A stretch of 64,000 nucleotides of DNA, from assembly GCA_018873245.2 (NCBI GenBank), contig JAEMBT020000003.1, positions 10,477,843 through 10,541,842 of the forward strand, read 5' to 3'. The first letter of the stretch is position 1. The number at the start of each line of letters is the position of its first letter. Positions 11,155-22,583 of this stretch are shown here, piece after piece. The position numbers and the translations under genes were made by a program. The notes beneath the pieces were generated by a model, which worked only from the letters and a program-made list of their open reading frames with translations, searched no databases and was not told the origin of the DNA. This DNA comes from Archegozetes longisetosus. Lineage: Eukaryota; Arthropoda; Arachnida; Sarcoptiformes; Trhypochthoniidae.

Positions 11155-12530
11155 ATAGTATAGTTTCGGCCCGGTTTAGGACCGTCATAAATCTCATCAA
11201 TTCTGGAGTTTTCGAGGCCGAGGAGTCCATTTTCGGTAGTCCCAGACGTTGGAAATTAATACTCCAGGAGATAAGACTACCCCAATTTTTTTAATCTCGC
11301 GCCCAAAATTTCGAATTTTCTTTAGTGTCTTTGAAATTATTATTAATACTATTAATTTAATAGGTTAAGTTAGGTTGCACACATTGGCGCTGGTGAGGCG
11401 CACGAGCCACGTCAACAGCTGTTAATTTTTCATAGATTTCGGAAAAGATGGACGGCTCTTTTAATATTAGAAGATTAGTTCGGGAATGTGGTGTAGATGA
11501 TCCAGCGCTATGACTGCAGTGGTGTCAGCGAATCGGGCATTTGCCCGAGCTTCGCAATTTCTCGAAGTGTCGTAGAAAATGACACTTTCGAGCAAGGAAG
11601 CTGACACCGCTGGCATGCGCTGGAGATGTCATAAATGCTCCAAGCAAGTCTCTCTCACGAGCGTGACAGTATTAGAGGGGTCATATCTGCCCTTAGGACA
11701 GTCACTTCTCATTTACTGTTCCGTCAATCGCTTCACTTATGAGGATGCGATTCATGAGGCCAGAATGGGCGATGGTGATTTGTCACGCAATATCGTTGCT
11801 TGATGGTATGAGATCTGCCGGAAGGCATGTGTAGGGTGGATGGAGTCTCGGGTGAATGAGTGGAAGATAGGTGGCCCAGGTTCGGTGGTCGAGGTCAACG
11901 AGGCCATGATCGGCCGCTGAAAATATAACCACGGGCGACTTGTCCAGGGAACCTTGGTGCTTGGCATCATCGATGTCCATACAGGAAACCTTAGGATCGA
12001 GGTATGTCCGGGTAACCGTCGTGACGCTGAGACATTGTTGGCCATCATTGGTCGGCATGTCGAAGCAGGAACGACTGTTATTACTGACTGCTGTAGATCC
12101 TATAGTGGACTTGACGCCCTAGACTTCTAGCATCTAACGGTTAATCACTTGTGCCACTTTGTCGACCCTGACACCTGGGCCAACACCCAAAGAATTCAGT
12201 AGTCCTAGCGTGCAATGAAGCGCCGTATAAGCAGAAGTGACTTACCCAAAGAAGTCTTGGGCAACCATCTCTGCGAATATTTTTGGCAGCGCGACATCAA
12301 ACGTCGCGGCGCTGACCTGTTCGCAGAGATGATTCAGTTACTAAAGAACTTTCCCGCAGGTCACTGTGATGTAGGGCGCCAAACGGCTTTTTTCAAGGCC
12401 CCGGCTTGGTAAGATCATCCCGGTCAATAAAACTGATTGAGGTGGGTAAAATACAACCCCTCCTCCGCGTGGTATCCGTTGTGTTTAGCGAACGGGGCTC
12501 TGGTTTTGGTTTGATCATGGTATGTTCTCA
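11155..12530 (+). mobile_element. Merlin (IS1595/ISXO2-type) DNA transposon, decayed copy
   Basis: The plus strand encodes, with several stops, a Merlin-type transposase. It begins MDGSFNIRRLVRECGVDDP at 11448. It continues with a zinc ribbon half (RWRCHKCSKQV near 11610), SVVEVNEAMIGR near 11881 (the first catalytic Asp reads Asn), LVQGTLVLGIIDVHTG near 11940, the second Asp in TTVITD near 12072, and MKRRISRSDLPKEVLGNHL near 12215. The 5' end (about 11160-11290) resembles the terminal repeat of the second Merlin copy at 21551. It lies inside the tandem repeat array, with TGATTTCA before it and TGATTCA after it as a possible target duplication. It has higher GC content than its surroundings. 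Confidence 0.8.
11448..12412 (+). pseudogene. Merlin transposase pseudogene 1
   Basis: The DDE transposase is broken by stops near 11511, 11802, 11920, 12128 and 12199 and by small frame changes. The longest clean pieces are 11579-11803 and 12215-12412. The gene family is related to bacterial IS1595 (ISXO2-like) transposases but occurs widely in animals as Merlin. Loss of the first catalytic Asp and the many stops show it is dead. Confidence 0.75.
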
Positions 12531-13684
12531 AAAAGCCAAATATATGGATTTCTGATTCACTTATAATTCTTATTTCTAAATACTAATTAAATTGTAGTTC
12601 TTTATTAAAATTTTCTTAAATCTTAGTCTTTTGAATAAACTTTAAAACGAAAGTTGATTGATGAGTAAATTAAGAATGCATTGATAGTACCCACAGCTTA
12701 GATGATATCTGTATAACAAGAATTGACTTGTACTTTAATGAATGTCAGGTCTAATAGCTTCGGCGATGAGTTCTTGTATTACGTTAATGATTTTTCGACA
12801 ATCATTACCTGATACTTGCAAACGTATTTTTCCAGAGTACGCTAAATAGTCAATAATTGACATCTATTTTAACTTGAATATGATTTCACTCAAAATTCTT
12901 ATTTCTAAACACAAATTAAATTGCGGTTCTTTATTAAGTTTTTAAAACGAAAGTTGATTGATGAGTAAATTAAGAATGCATTGATAGTACTCACAAACTT
13001 CAGCCTAGGTGATATCTGTATAACAAGAATTGACTTGTACTTTAATGAATGTCAGGTCTAAAAGCTTTGGCGATGAGTTCTTGTGTTATGTTAATGATTT
13101 TTTCGACAATCACCATCTGATACTTGCAAACACGTTTTTCCAGAATACGTATCCCATTAAATAGTCAATAATGACATTTATTTTTAACTTGAATATAGTT
13201 TTAGTCACACTAATTAAATAGTAGCTCTTTATTAAATTTGTCTTAAATATTTTAATCTCTTAAATAAAGTTTATCTTTAGGTATATTAAGACTACAATTA
13301 TAGCACTCAAAAGCAGTTTAGGTGATATCCGTATAACAAGAATTGATTTAAGCTTTAATGAAGGTGAGGCCTAATAGTTTTGGCGATGTCCTCTTGTATT
13401 GTTTTAATGATTTTTTCAACAATCGATACTTGAAAACATACTCTTCTATAAAACACTAGCATCTAAGTGAACTATCATTATTCAATATTTGTCATTTGCA
13501 CTTTAAGGTTGAATTTACCTTTGACTTATACTCTAAAACATATTCTTAAACATTAAAGTAGATTACATCTTTAATTGCTACTTTAAGTATTGTAATTACT
13601 GTGAATAAATTTTTGAAAGTATCCAATTTATGTACATACCAGTCAAAATATTTTCAATTTTATCAAAAGATCTGATGCTTTGAA

Positions 13685-13920
13685 ATGATGTATAACTACT
13701 TCAATGATAACTGTGTTTATCTGACCACAAATAACGATACAGTTTATTGGGGCAATAACTCAACTAACTTGACAATTGAAGTACAGCCAATTGCTTGGCC
13801 ACCAATTCTTGTATATAATGAAGAAATGGTGAAATCAGGCAATTCTTCAATTCTTCACTACCAATGGTGCGGACCTTTTATTGTAATCCTCAAGTTGTTT
13901 GCGAGATACATCAATGCTAA
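13685..13920 (+). CDS. Ionotropic-receptor-like gene, ligand-binding domain exon
   Basis: The frame contains LTIEVQPIAWPPILVY, then CGPFIVILKLFARYINA. This pattern (a V-x-x-x-x-x-PP-F/I segment followed by G-P-F/Y-I-x-x-L-x-x-L-A) is typical of the start of the ligand-binding S1 half of ionotropic glutamate and chemosensory IR receptors. A donor site GTATGA follows directly at 13921, so the exon probably ends at 13920 in phase 2. The upstream amino-terminal part and the rest of S1 were not found. The membrane part lies 2 kb downstream on the same strand at 15912-16964. Receptor role (ligand-gated cation channel in sensory neurons) is from family knowledge. Confidence 0.5.
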
Positions 13921-13939
13921 GTATGAAATGTCTTATTGA

Positions 13940-15884
13940 GACAATGCACTTTGAGGTTATAAGTTTAGACAATTATTTTAAATAAAGCATTAAAATCATA
14001 AATATCAATATTGAGAACGCTAATTCGATATATTTATTTTATGTTAGAAAATCATCTATCTAAATGAATATAAAGGGTGATAAATTTCACTCAATTATTG
14101 CTCGCTATTATCATTACTTACAATATATAGCTGAAATTAAAACAACTGCTATTCCACAGAACGCTAATTTCGCGAGGTTTTATTAGACTATAAACTGATT
14201 TAGTTAAGACTTCTTGGTTCGATTTAGTATACATATAATTATTTTAGTCGAGTTTAGTGATTACATTTGATTTTTGTCAGAATTATGAAAACTTATCAAA
14301 ATACATCTCAAACTACAGTAATACTGTCATGGTCAGAACCTAGACAAGAAATTGTAGAACTTGAATCGTGATATGATTGTGTTACTTCCGGCAAGATAAA
14401 CTCAACGATATATCACTTAGGACCCTCAGACCTCAGATAAAAGCAGGTGTATGTACATAACAGCTAATTCTAAATCCACTAAAATGTACACATAGGTAGT
14501 ACTTGTACTGTCAGTTATTTCTATAGTCAACACAAAGTGTTGATAGAAAATTTCCAGAAATTTTCTTTTCGATGAGAAACTTGAAAGTTTCTCGGGACTA
14601 CTTTTACTACGCTGTGGTTATTTTGAATGCCAAAACCAGAATAAGTGATATTTTGAATATTTAAAGTCGCTAATGTTGTATATCACTTAAAACGTAATTT
14701 TAAGCTGAGGAAATAGAAAATCTATCCTAAGAGAAATTTTGTGCGATAGAAAATTTTAGAAAGTTTCTCGAGATAATTTTTCCGGAAATTTAATCATTAC
14801 AACACTAACACAAAAGCCATGTACTCATGCCTTGAGGTACTTTACTTTGTGTCCAGATACCAAGTCAGTCAAAATTCATGAGACATGTCTAAGACAGTTA
14901 TACAGAATATGCAAACTCTTCTCAACCTTGTATTTTGCTGAAGATTTCCTCAAAAATACTCATTGCTTAAATGCATTTTACACAAAAATACCTAAGCTTG
15001 AGCCGAATCTAGTTCCCTAATGGTTACTCAGTTCCTTTGAAAGGTCAAATAATCTGTTCGTAAGAGCTATGAAGTATAGAAAAGACTGAGCAATGAGGTA
15101 CAAATTTTTAGTGAATTTTGGTGGTTCTGGGAGTAGCCCTTTTGCCTTAGTCTCAACTTTACTGCTTTAAATCGTAGGGCCATAATTAGAACATCATTGA
15201 TTTTGTCTTGAATACTTTACAATCATATTCAGATTCAGACTCTGAACTTATTCACGCTCTGGCTTAAAAGTGTACTTTGATAGGGAAACTTGTTGTATCA
15301 TTTATTCAATTGTACGTACAATATTTCATAGTGATAGAGTACTTAGACTAAAATATTTTGTGATTTTTAGTATTTGTGACTCATTTTAAACAGAACTGGT
15401 CCGATGAATCAACCATTTAGTTAAAAAAAAGCTATTTTAAAGTCACTATAAATTTTTCACTGTTTTTCTCGTTCTGTGTAGTTAATACTAATCTAGCAAG
15501 ACTTTGTTTCAAAAATTACTATACGCGAAAAGTTCTCATTTCCTAAAAGATTAAAGAATATTTAATTGACATTTTAAAACTTTTTTAAAATAGTGTCAAA
15601 ATCCTCTCTCATTTCAAAGATATTAGTCAGTACGCAATTGATATACTTGGCAATACTACAAACAATTGGCCTCATTTACTTCTCTTTCCTTATTGTCCAA
15701 CTCCTATCGGAGAGAGTTGGAGATATGGAGCAAACGGCAAGACATCGCGTTCTATAGGATTCTTCGAAAGATCTTCAATATTAAGCAAAACAGAAAAACG
15801 TGAATTTAATATTCAATGCGTTTTAAATTTTAGAAATTATTTTAAAATGTTAATGAGACGAAATACTATAAGAAATTTGATACT
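13940..15884. other. Presumed intron(s) of the receptor-like gene
   Basis: No clear exon is recognised here, although about 100-150 residues of S1 would be expected. One stretch near 15595-15770 is open in two frames and may hold a diverged or foreign exon. The frame at 14832-15020 has no recognisable domain. Confidence 0.3.
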
Positions 15885-16964
15885 TTGAATTTGAATTTCA
15901 TTTTGTCAGATGAAAGACCACTATTTGATTACTTCAACTCCTATGACATTGAGGTCTATTATTGCATTATGTTATCTCTGCTCGCATTTGGACTTCTGTT
16001 CGCTGTTAGAAACCGAAGCTTACCAACCTTGTTTTCGGTCCTTTGGGACTTTGAATCTGTTATTCTTTCGGATATCATTGTTCGAAGAATAGTAGGTAGT
16101 TTCTCAAGAGTAATGGTCGTACTATGGCTTTTATGTTCTCTTGTACTATTGACTGGATTTGCTGCTGCATTGTGGAATTTCATGATACGCAAGGACACAA
16201 TCGATAGAATCGATTCATGGGATGACTTACACACTAAACCTCAGTGGAAGAATACAAAAATTTACTCACCATATTATTTGGAAATGAGCGAATTCACTCT
16301 TGGTGATCCATCACCAATGGCTTCAGATTTCAGAAAGAGGTCATTTATGTTTGACCCGTTTAAGAGTGCCCTCGATGATAAAATCTTCGAAAACTTGTTA
16401 CAAAAAATAATGAAAGAAGATGCAGCCTTTAGCACAGATAGTCTTGTTTTACATTACTTCAAAACCAGGTTTAAATACGAGTTTAAACATTTCGGTTCAG
16501 AAGGATTTGATTATCATATATCAAAATCGGGCTTCGGAATGAAACCTTATTTCATTGTATTCAGTCCGAGATCTGATTCAAAGCTTGTCAATAAATTCAA
16601 CACTCTGTAAGTTGAAAGTTGAGATTTGCTCAACGTAATAATATTTTTTATTTGAAGTATGGCTCGTGTGATTGATATGGGTATTTATGAATATGAAGTT
16701 CGCAAATCCCTTAGACTTGATGGATATGGGCCTGATATTAACACTCAAGTTGACACAGAAGTCTATGTATTCGGAGCTATCACTTTGAAGCAAATGAAAG
16801 GAGTTTTCATTGGGATTCTCATTTGCCATACATTCAATATATTCGTTTTCCTAATGGAATTATTGATTCATCACTATTTGAGCAGAATATGCACTTTTGT
16901 CTCAAAGCGTTGCATAATTCTCGTATTATATCACATTTATTGGAACTCTACCATTTCTATATGA
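15885..16964 (+). CDS. Ionotropic-receptor-like channel, membrane and S2 exons
   Basis: Two exons join cleanly. Exon 15885-16606 (or from 15912 after TTTTGTCAG if spliced) is in phase 2. A 51-bp GT-AG intron (16607-16657) follows, then the exon 16658-16964. The protein shows a hydrophobic TM1 (IEVYYCIMLSLLAFGLLFAV), a pore-like segment (SLPTLFSVLWDF), TM3 (VVLWLLCSLVLLTGFAAAL) and a polar S2 region with FGMKPYFIVF. TM4 comes after LKQMKGVFIGILICHTFNIF, and a short tail follows. This order TM1-pore-TM3-S2-TM4 is that of ionotropic glutamate/IR receptors. It likely continues from the exon at 13685-13920. The protein is divergent, so the exact subtype is unknown. Absence of middle S1 exons leaves open a pseudogene. 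Confidence 0.6.
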
Positions 16965-17431
16965 ATTCGAATAGAGTTAATCCTCAATAATTTGAACTCG
17001 TTTTATCTATTATTTCATAAAGCACTACTAACACAAAGCATTTTATCAAACACTTGTTCAGAGTACAATTCAATAAAGTTAATAATTTTCGAAACTATTT
17101 TCTAGTCTTATAATTGGTTTCTATAGCTCAGACGAATTTTGATTCAGTAATTATAGCTTTCATTAGATGTCAAAACCGTTTCTCAATCGGTCAAAAAACG
17201 ATGATATCAATTCATATTTTTTGCTTCTGCTTTATTTTGTTTAATATTTGTGTAGATTAATGGTTTTTATATCACTCAGTAGCGTACCTTTCATTAATGC
17301 AGAAATTAAGAAATATTTTTCAATCTGTATCAATTTAATACTAATTTTCTGAACATCTTCATGATTTCGAGTATTATATCCTTAAATAATTTAAATACAA
17401 GATTTGTCGCATCATTTATCATAAGATGTTT
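16965..17431. other. Intergenic, no feature seen
   Basis: AT-rich sequence follows the receptor stop, with AATAAA-like motifs such as CAATAAAG near 17070. No gene was found. Confidence 0.3.
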
Positions 17432-18354
17432 TGGTTAATGTCTAGGAGATCAGGACGATGATCTTCTACTAGTCTCATCCTTGTGTAACCTATATCATCA
17501 TACTCAACTCTCAATATGAAATGAAAATTGATGTCATTTTCCATAGACTACGCTCCTTTTCTAGTTAATTAATTTTCTGGGTCGGATTTAGTATCGTTCC
17601 ACCTTAGTGAATGTAGCTACGGGCAAAATGTATAATGAGTTAGATTCCACCGACAGGTGAATTTATTACCCTACCTGCATGGGTATTCACGCTCTCTATA
17701 AAATTCTTAAGATGGGCGTGGTCAATCTAACTATTCTTATGTGAAATTCGCTTCTGAGTCGAATGAGACAAGTGTCATGAGGCTCCGCCCATCCGCCACC
17801 TAGTTATAGAGAATTTTATTCAAAGGGAGCGTGGCCGCCCATGGGGTAAGGTCATGAATTTCGCTCTGTAGGTAGAGTCCAACTCAGTATACATCTTGTC
17901 CGTAGCTATATTCGCTAAGACGGAACAACTTTAAAAAATCCGATTACATGACATTACCGCGCAAGCGACACTACCGCGCAACGGCACTACCGCGTAAATA
18001 ACAATACCGGGTAAACGTCACTAACACGCGGTAGTATAGTTTTCGAGGTATTTATTTTACGCGTTAAAGAGTTTGCGCGGTAGTGTCGTTCGCGGTATTG
18101 CTTGTGCTGTATTGACTTGCAAGGTAGTGTCGTACGCGGTGTTTGTTCGCGCTGTAATTTATGCGTTGTAATGTCGTGCTAGCACAAAATCTAGCCCAAA
18201 AAATAATTTGTTAACGATATACAGCAAAGGGGACGTTACCTATGGAGAGTACTTGTCAATTTTTTCGCTCTATTAGGAACTGATTATGATGATATAGGTT
18301 ACACGAGGATGTGACTAGTGGAAGGTCGTTATCCGGATCTTCCAGATTAACCCA
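17432..18354. mobile_element. Foldback element 3 with GC-rich core
   Basis: Terminal inverted repeats read TGGTTAATGTCTAGG at the left and the complement of TGGGTTAATCTGG at the right. The match continues inward through GACTAGT and TAACCTATATCATCAT (left about 17494, right about 18283). A second inner inverted repeat joins about 17580-17720 with about 17820-17935 (for example GAACGATACTAAATCCGA against its counterpart). The GC-rich minisatellite at 17944-18185 lies inside. The GAGGCTCCGCCCA motif at 17780 recurs in foldback element 8 (59143 and 60165), so the two families are related. No target-site duplication was identified. Confidence 0.7.
17944..18185. repeat. CpG-rich minisatellite (ACTACCGCG-type units, inverted)
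   Basis: Short units based on ACTACCGCGCAA (period about 14-17 bp) run in one orientation to about 18020. The reverse-complement form, GCGGTAGTGTCGT, then runs to about 18180. It stands out as CG-dinucleotide-rich in an AT-rich window and makes a palindromic core inside foldback element 3. Confidence 0.7.
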
Positions 18355-19266
18355 AAGTAACTTATCCTGTCTATATGACTTTGTATTAACTGAGTTATAC
18401 CGTATTTAACTACGAGCTTTGCTATTGTTTTAATACTTAGGTAATTTAAGAAACTTGCTCCTCGGTAAATAACAGAGTTTTATGTTAGATTTAAACGATT
18501 CCATAACATAAGTTGATAGGCAACTTTTTTGTTGTATTATGATTAAAAATGAAGTTTTTTAAACTCCCGATTTTTGCCTCCTTTAGTCCCGATTTCGGTT
18601 CTTTTAAGCTCCCAATTCCCGACCGATTTGACCACTTTAAACTCCCGAAAAATACTTTCTCTGATTATGACTTATTTTTAATATATAAAACTTTCTTTTA
18701 TTAATATAAATATACAAAAGAATACAATCACAGTATCTTTAATATTGCTTTTCTTGCATACTATTCAGTACAAAGTAAGAAATAAGACTTGTTTAATAAG
18801 AAATCTCTTTTGCTTTTATACTCTTTTCTGGTGTCCTAAACTCAGTACATTTACCTCAATGGAAAAAATTCATGTTTATATCAAAATAATTATATATTTT
18901 GCAACTTGGGTAAATAATAGTTAATTGGAAATTTATTTGCACTATAACTGTAAAGTTATCAATTAAAATCTTAGACACCTAAAAGATGTAACTAAAATTT
19001 CTGTTTTATGATACATCTACTTTATCATTATCAAACCAAAAATGGATTAATTTTTAGCTCTTAAAACAAATAAAACAAACTAAAAAGAACTGTAAACAAT
19101 ATTTTTATATTTTCCAATATGTAGTAGATATTTAGCAGGTCAGTTCAGACTCGATCTTATTTACATAGAAGTAGAGCCAAGGTTATATAAGTTAATTTTT
19201 GCACGGATCCCTGACGAATTGATACTATTGCGAAACCAATAGCAAGTGATAGGCAAATAACAGTGA
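18355..19266. other. AT-rich spacer, nothing recognised
   Basis: No gene or repeat was identified. Short repeats of AACTCCCGA-type sequence occur near 18565-18650. Confidence 0.3.
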
Positions 19267-20520
19267 ATATATATACACCCTTGGAAATAACTTTATTTAG
19301 TCGATTAAAGTCGAATAACTTTTGACTGGATGACTCGATTTTCAAACTGATTTCAGTAAATTGTAGCCAGATAATGGACATTTTTAAAAATATAATTTTT
19401 TTGAAAAATCATAATAATAGCAAAACAAATGGGCATCAAAATTAATTTTTGATTTTGATGAAAAATATTGAATTTCTTATTTATTTTTTGTTAAAACGAA
19501 CTTAATAAAATTGATTTCAAATTAAATTTATTAAAGATTAAATTGAACACACGAATGTTTGAAAATTTTAGTTATTTACAATATGTACAAGAATAGAGCC
19601 AAAAGTGAAACTAATAGCTGGTGTGACCACCGGCCGCCTCCAAAAATTTTTTTGTATTAATTCAAACGTCTTTCTCTGTGAAAATCCAAAAGTCTTTCCT
19701 TAATGGCCGCTAATCTATGTCTGACGCCTAAAGATCAAAAATAGAATAATGTAATTCATAAATTCACATAGTCAATTCACCTTGATCGCTGAGTCTTTTT
19801 CGAAGAGTTCGATCACATACTGAAGCAATTCTTTCATTATCTTCGAGTTCTGGCAATTGTCTCAATTTACTCATTTTCGACCAATTGTTTTGGAGGGCGG
19901 CCTCTCTGAGTGTCTGGTCGTCTTTTGGTGTTGTCTTCTTATTTTGTCCACCATTTCGAGGAACAGTAAGGAATAACTCCCCATTATCGTCGATACGACA
20001 CCATTCATAATAAGTGGGTTCACTTATACTTCGAGAAATGAAATTTTAATAATTGATTCCAATTATTGAATCGATCAAATACTTACCAACTCTACGAAGA
20101 ATATGTGATTTTCTTGTTTTCTTTGCTCTTAATTTAATAAATTGTCTGAATTTGATTTCACGTTCAGCGATAGAAAAAACCATTTTTGAAAATTCGATTA
20201 ATTTGTTTACAAATTAAAACTTTTAAAAAATTATTTTTATTCGAATTCAAACAATAATTTATTAATAAATTACGTTTAGTATTAGTTTCATAATAGAAAA
20301 CCTAAGATTTGCTTTTTCGCTTATTCTTATTTTTAAGTTTGCGCTTTCATAACCCTTTTCACAGTTACCCTGGTGATTTTTCTAAAAACAATTATATTTT
20401 TTAAAATGTCCATTATCTTGCTACAATTTACTGAAATCAGTTTGAAAATCGAATAATCCAGTCAAAAGTTATTCGACTTCAATCGACTAAAGATAGTTGT
20501 TTCCAAGGGTGTATATATAT
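19267..20520 (-). mobile_element. Tc1/mariner-like element with ~115-bp terminal inverted repeats, catalytic domain missing
   Basis: The left end (19267-19386) and right end (about 20404-20520) are inverted copies over about 115 bp. Reading inward from each end they share ATATATATACACCCTTGGAA and then TAGTCGATT. The TA-rich ends fit a TA target. Inside is only the DNA-binding half of a transposase, on the minus strand (19657-20183). No DDE domain lies between the repeats. This is therefore an internally reduced, non-autonomous derivative. Confidence 0.65.
19657..20183 (-). pseudogene. Transposase N-terminal (helix-turn-helix) gene piece, three exons
   Basis: Reading the minus strand, exon 1 is 20183-20087 (MVFSIAERE, then KKTRKSHILRRVG). 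Exon 2 ends at 19781 and includes TYYEWCRIDDNGELFLTVPR, NNWSKMSKLRQLPEL and RIASVCDRTLRKRLSD. Exon 3 is 19727-19657 (GVRHRLAAIKERLLDFHRER, stop). The paired helix-turn-helix pattern ending in a 'T-L-R-K-R-L' helix and an 'R-H-R-L-A-A-I-K' linker is typical of Tc1-like transposase N-termini. The exon 2/3 junction is in phase. Exon 1 ends in phase 1, while the coding frame of exon 2 needs phase 2, so one base is out. No catalytic domain follows. Confidence 0.5.
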
Positions 20521-21550
20521 GAGATTTGATATTAGTATAGATACTGTACATACGATCCTTCACTAGAACTAAGCATATTGAAACTCAGAGCTCGTTGGCT
20601 ACCTCATACGCCCGTTACAACGAAAAACAAAGGAGGATTGAGTGTAACAAATCTAGTTTACAAGTTTTTAAAAAGATCGACTTTTATGCATCAATGAGTG
20701 ACTAGCGACTAGATTTGGGCTTATCACTATAAACCCCAAACTGAGATAGTCAAATGGGGCGTACCAAAAAGGCGAAACCTCCACTAAAAGTTTCAATATC
20801 CAATCTGCTATAAAAAATATGGTCTCTGTCTTTCGAAGTCCAAAAGACGTTATACTATTTGAGTTCATTCTACACGGTAGTACAATTACAGGTGCGTATT
20901 ACGCAATTAAAATTAGAAGATTGCGTAATGCGAACAAAGAGATGATAATTGCAGTGTTAACGAGGATCATTCTGCTTCTGTAGGACACAAGTCTGAAGTT
21001 GTATCGATTGCACTAGCTGAAGGCAAATTCAAATTATTGCTCATCTACCGTGTTTATCAGATCTAATCCAAAAGGACAACCAACCGACACCAAATTTGAA
21101 AGAAAAGATTTCAAAGGTAACAAATTTCTTGGTAATAATGAGGTGAAGTCTCCTGTTGACTACTGGTTTGAGACATAACAGGAAGATTTCTATAATCAAA
21201 GGACCTTGAGGCTAAATGGGTAATGGCAGGTGCATTTATATTATGAAAGTTGACGCGGAGAGATAAAATATTTGGTCTTTGTAAATGTACTCGTTATATA
21301 TGAAAGAGAGACTTTATATATCAACCACATATAATATAGGATTTATGATAAAATTGTCGTAAATATGGTATTGTATTCGAATAATACCTTTTATCATAAA
21401 TCCTGAGTTCAAAAAGTTTCGTTATGATAATCCGAATGCAATATGATCCATATACAAGCCATCAAATGTTGAATACTTTCTGAAATCTGACAGGATAGTC
21501 GCCTAAATCGTGTGATTCTTCTGGTCTATACATTCCGATAACTGTTTTGA
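20521..21550. other. Spacer with no recognised gene
   Basis: Only short frames are present. A local inverted pair, ATATAGGATTTATGATAAAA near 21336 and TTTTATCATAAATCCTGAG near 21389, makes a small hairpin. Confidence 0.35.
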
Positions 21551-21990
21551 GGGCTTTACTATAGTTTACGCCACCTAACGGATTTTTCTGAAAATTGATA
21601 TTTAGGGGTTTTGAGGTACGAGGAACCACATTTGCAGGTTCCAAGAATCGGAAATTAATAGTTACCTAGATATAAAAATCCACTTATTTTTTTAATTTGC
21701 GACTTTGGTATCCATTCCGAAGCGCGCGGAGGAGTGGATATCAAGGTCGCGCGCTTCGCGCCCACTGTTTAAACTATTGTTTTAATCAAATATAATTATA
21801 TAGAAAACCATTGCCCCGTTAGTTATTTTGAATCCAGTGGATATCACGTGGAGATGGGGTTGGATTTTGTCCACCTTGACCAGTTTTGATAACCGGGGTG
21901 GTCTTGCCTACCCGGAAGCTCTGATCAGTTTTGAAAACAGGGGTGATCTCGCCTACCCAGTGCCAGAAGGCTCAGAAGGCACAATATGCA

Positions 21991-22193
21991 TTAATAGGGC
22001 CCGTAAAAAGCTTTGGGCAATTTTACCATCTCTGCAAATAAATCGACTCCACTATGCTTAGCATCGCGCAGCCAAAGATATTCACAAAAATGTCCACCCA
22101 ATCGCTCTTTGGGGATCCCACCTCTGCATATGCGCTTCTTCATCGCACGCCAAGAAACCTCAATATTTTGGGTATTCTTCCAGGTCTTAGGGT
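21991..22193 (-). pseudogene. Merlin transposase 2, C-terminal part
   Basis: The minus strand encodes KTWKNTQNIEVSWRAMKKRI, then GIPKERLGGHFCEYLWLRD and a stop at 21993-21991. N-x-x-I-E-x-S-W is the typical site of the third catalytic Glu in this transposase family. It is the direct continuation of the N-terminal piece once the MULE between is removed. The junction carries the 11-bp duplication GGTCTTAGGGT (22183-22193 and 24795-24805). Confidence 0.8.
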
Positions 22194-22583
22194 AACGCAG
22201 TATTTTTTCAAAATGAAAATTTTCAATAAACTTTTTTCAAAGGAAATATTTTGAAAATAAAAATTTTCAAAGTTGATTTTTTTCAAAATCTATTTTTCTA
22301 AAAGATTATTTTTCAAATCTATACTTTCAAACATTTATTTACACATTTCCAAGAGACTAAACAAAGGATTTAAATTATAAATCAAAGTACAAACAAACAA
22401 TGTACTCATTAATCTTTATACTTAATCCCCTGGGATATTTTTATTGGCGAAAACGAGTGCAATTCAGTTTAATAAGTCAAATGTTTTTGCCATTAAGTTA
22501 ATAGAGCATAGTGAAGTTGTGCATAAATTTAAAAATTTGATGGATTTATATTAGTTTCATTGTTTCATGTTATAACTTCATAA

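Larger units (their letters stand above)
10007..13540 (-). repeat. Diverged tandem repeat family with a shared short minus-strand ORF end
   Basis: Units of about 200-310 bp recur near 10010-10200, 10390-10560, 10930-11150, 12700-12900, 13005-13200 and 13230-13530. Shared landmarks are TATAACAAGAATTGA, GATGAGTTCTTGT, GACAATCATTACCTGATA and CTACAATTATAG. On the minus strand several units encode a similar last segment of the form VEKIIN-x2-QELIA-x2-IRPDIH followed by a stop, with frame differences of one base between units. The array may be a decayed cluster of small duplicated genes or a satellite-like repeat. It is interrupted by the retrotransposon at 4655-10006 and the Merlin copy at 11155-12530. 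Confidence 0.6.

Noticed and set aside
15595-15770. Open region with LIYFSFLIVQLLSERVGDME in one frame and WRYGANGK in another
   Set aside because: Either could resemble a membrane transporter or a receptor S1 exon, but neither frame has a convincing family motif or consistent splice phase.
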